From assembly GCA_964507305.1 (NCBI GenBank), contig CAZDPQ010000031.1, forward strand, positions 1-23,770: DNA of 23,770 nt. The letters are read 5' to 3'. The position numbers were made by a program, and so were the translations under genes. Below, piece after piece: positions 22,315 through 23,770 of this stretch (position 1 is its first letter; every line of letters begins with the position of its first letter). Below the pieces are notes generated by a model, which did not search any database, was not told where the DNA came from, and was given only the letters and a program-made list of their open reading frames with translations. Origin of the DNA: JAQVYV01 sp964507305 (GTDB lineage: Bacteria; Bacillota; Clostridia; Saccharofermentanales; UBA5734).

Positions 22315-23770
22315 TCAGGTCCTGAAGCGGATGACGTTCCAGGAATGCCGGTTCAGCACCGCGACGGTCCGCCCTTCCCGGACGCGGGTCACGCCGTGCC
22401 GGTGCGGGACGACCTCGTTCGGATCGTCCGCCGTATTGTATGCCTGAAGGTCCGGGTGCTCCAGCACCAGGTGCTCGGCCGGCCGGTATCCCTCATAGCC
22501 CTGCAGGTCGATCTCAAGCTCCACCGCCTCGTCCGGTGAACGGTTCACGGCGAAAACGGTCAGCTCGCCCTTGTCGTCGTCGGCAACGCCGACGGTTTCC
22601 ACGAACGGGACATCCCCGAACCGCGCCGAATGGTAGCCGGCGCAGTCCAGCACCGAGCGGAGCGCGCGTCCGCGTCCATAGCGCGACGCGTGGAGGAAGG
22701 GGTAGTAGATCGACTGCGCCCAGGCGCGCCCGTTGTTTTCGGTCATGATCGGCGCGGCCACGTTGACCAGCTGCGCCTGGCAGGCCATTTTCACCCTGTC
22801 GCAATGCTTCAGCAGCGTGATCATCATGCAGCCGAACGCAAGGGCATCCTCCATATTGTACAGGTATTCTTCGCGGACCGGTCCGACCGTCCAGTCCGGA
22901 CCGTACGGGATCTTGTGCGATGCCGACCAGACATTCCATTCATCATAGGAAAGATGGATGGTTTTGGATGAACGCTTTTTCCCCTTCACATAATCACAGG
23001 CTGCGGCCTGCGTCCTTATGAACTCGTCCATATAATTGGTGCACGCCAGATAGGAGGCGGTGTCGCCATCCTCATTGGCAAAATACGAATGGAGAGAAAT
23101 ATAATCGATCTGCTCATATGCCGCTTCCAGCACGGCGGTTTCCCATTCTCCGTAGGTCTTCATGAAAAGCCCCAGGCTTCCGCAGGCGACAAGCTCCAGC
23201 TTCGGATCCGTCCGCCGCATCAGGAGTGCGGTCTTACGCACGATGTCGGCATAATCGGCCGGTTTGCGGACGCCGACCTGCCATTCCCCGTCCATTTCAT
23301 TGCCCAGGCACCAGACGCGGGCGCCGTACGGCTCCTTGTGCCCGTTGGCACAGCGCATGTCGGCGAACTTTGAACCTTCGGGGAAATTGCAGTATTCCAG
23401 AAGATCCTTCGCCTCCTCCGGCCCGCGTGTCCCCAGATTGACCGCCAGCATCATCTCGCTGCCGACACGCCGCGACCATTCGGCAAACTCATCGGTCCCC
23501 ACCTCGTTCGGCTCGATGGACTGCCAGGCGGCATCGACCGTCCGCGGCCGTTTTTCCTTCGGGCCTACGCCGTCTTCCCAGTTGTAGCCGGACACGAAAT
23601 TACCGCCCGGATACCGGATCATTCCGATGTTGAGCCGGGAAACAAGCTCCATGACATCCGTGCGGAACCCCATGTCATCCGCCAGCGGATGGGTCGGCTC
23701 ATAGATCCCGTGGTACACCGCCCGGCCCATGTGTTCGATGAACGATCCGTACGGCCGGGGATCCACCGCG
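22315..23770 (-). CDS. abfA: GH51 alpha-L-arabinofuranosidase (5' end outside window)
   Basis: This retaining enzyme removes alpha-L-arabinofuranosyl residues from arabinan, arabinoxylan or their oligosaccharides; GH51 enzymes without a signal peptide act in the cytoplasm. The frame is open to the window edge, and the first visible residues (AVDPRPYGSFIEHMGRAVY) align with a point about 15-25 residues inside normal GH51 proteins, so the true start lies outside. Family blocks are MIRYPGGNFVSGYNWEDG, the acid/base E in VWCLGNEMDG, and the nucleophile E in LSYDEWNVW (about residues 157 and 276, counting from the GTG codon at 23766). The C-terminal beta domain is complete, ending NRHSWNVIRFRT. 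No signal peptide can be assessed. Together with the GH127 gene it points to arabinoside use. Confidence 0.93.
   Translation of the reverse strand, partial: AVDPRPYGSFIEHMGRAVYHGIYEPTHPLADDMGFRTDVMELVSRLNIGMIRYPGGNFVSGYNWEDGVGPKEKRPRTVDAAWQSIEPNEVGTDEFAEWSRRVGSEMMLAVNLGTRGPEEAKDLLEYCNFPEGSKFADMRCANGHKEPYGARVWCLGNEMDGEWQVGVRKPADYADIVRKTALLMRRTDPKLELVACGSLGLFMKTYGEWETAVLEAAYEQIDYISLHSYFANEDGDTASYLACTNYMDEFIRTQAAACDYVKGKKRSSKTIHLSYDEWNVWSASHKIPYGPDWTVGPVREEYLYNMEDALAFGCMMITLLKHCDRVKMACQAQLVNVAAPIMTENNGRAWAQSIYYPFLHASRYGRGRALRSVLDCAGYHSARFGDVPFVETVGVADDDKGELTVFAVNRSPDEAVELEIDLQGYEGYRPAEHLVLEHPDLQAYNTADDPNEVVPHRHGVTRVREGRTVAVLNRHSWNVIRFRT

Overview
The window looks like chromosomal DNA from an anaerobic member of the Bacillota, most likely class Clostridia. 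The basis is the gene content: a monomeric group B-type [FeFe] hydrogenase, a Na+-pumping oxaloacetate decarboxylase operon, a K+-dependent-type membrane pyrophosphatase, and several small DUF families I associate with Clostridia (DUF6054, DUF6320, DUF6629, DUF6951). Strong Shine-Dalgarno sites and TTGaca/TATAAT promoters agree with this. Most of the window is GC-rich. Two stretches (about 3.1-5.5 kb and 11.6-12.7 kb) are visibly more AT-rich and look acquired. I see no tRNA, rRNA, CRISPR array, insertion sequence or prophage.

Layout. 1-2.5 kb: a GH127 beta-L-arabinofuranosidase (runs off the left edge) divergent from a LacI-family regulator, with a clear promoter and operator-like palindromes between them. 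2.5-3.4 kb: a secreted protein of unknown function and a DUF4177 protein. 3.4-5.3 kb: a translationally coupled pair, a DUF4143-type AAA ATPase and a DUF4375-like protein. 5.6-7.7 kb: an MFS transporter, an internally shortened HAD-type phosphatase and a DUF6054 protein. 7.8-10.9 kb: a GH76-like lipoprotein cut short by an in-frame TAG, divergent from the [FeFe] hydrogenase. 10.9-12.6 kb: a DUF6629 membrane protein, a HipB-like HTH gene lacking a normal start but with two well-formed operators, and a YcxB-like membrane protein. 12.7-15.9 kb: a transglutaminase-like lipoprotein and a coupled pair, an alcohol-acetyltransferase/condensation-fold enzyme and a zinc-ribbon membrane protein (DUF6320). 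16.0-19.8 kb: the operon oadA-oadG-biotin carrier-oadB-DUF6951. 19.9-22.1 kb: hppA with its own promoter and a good terminator. 22.3-23.8 kb: a GH51 alpha-L-arabinofuranosidase (runs off the right edge).

How the genes fit together. The two arabinofuranosidases at the ends, plus the sugar-type regulator, point to use of plant arabinan or arabinoside side chains. The oad operon and hppA form an ion-energetics block: decarboxylation and pyrophosphate hydrolysis each drive ion export, and the two units lie in tandem separated by a terminator. The hydrogenase fits a fermentative anaerobe, but none of its maturation genes is in view.

The points most worth a second look are signs of gene decay and regulation rather than a clearly new multi-gene system: the amber codon in the GH76-like gene, the HAD protein that has lost its central motifs, the orphan HipB-like gene with paired operators, the coupled ATPase/DUF4375 pair in AT-rich DNA, and a cysteine-rich DUF6951 protein as the last gene of the decarboxylase operon. 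I found no convincing, fully new system.
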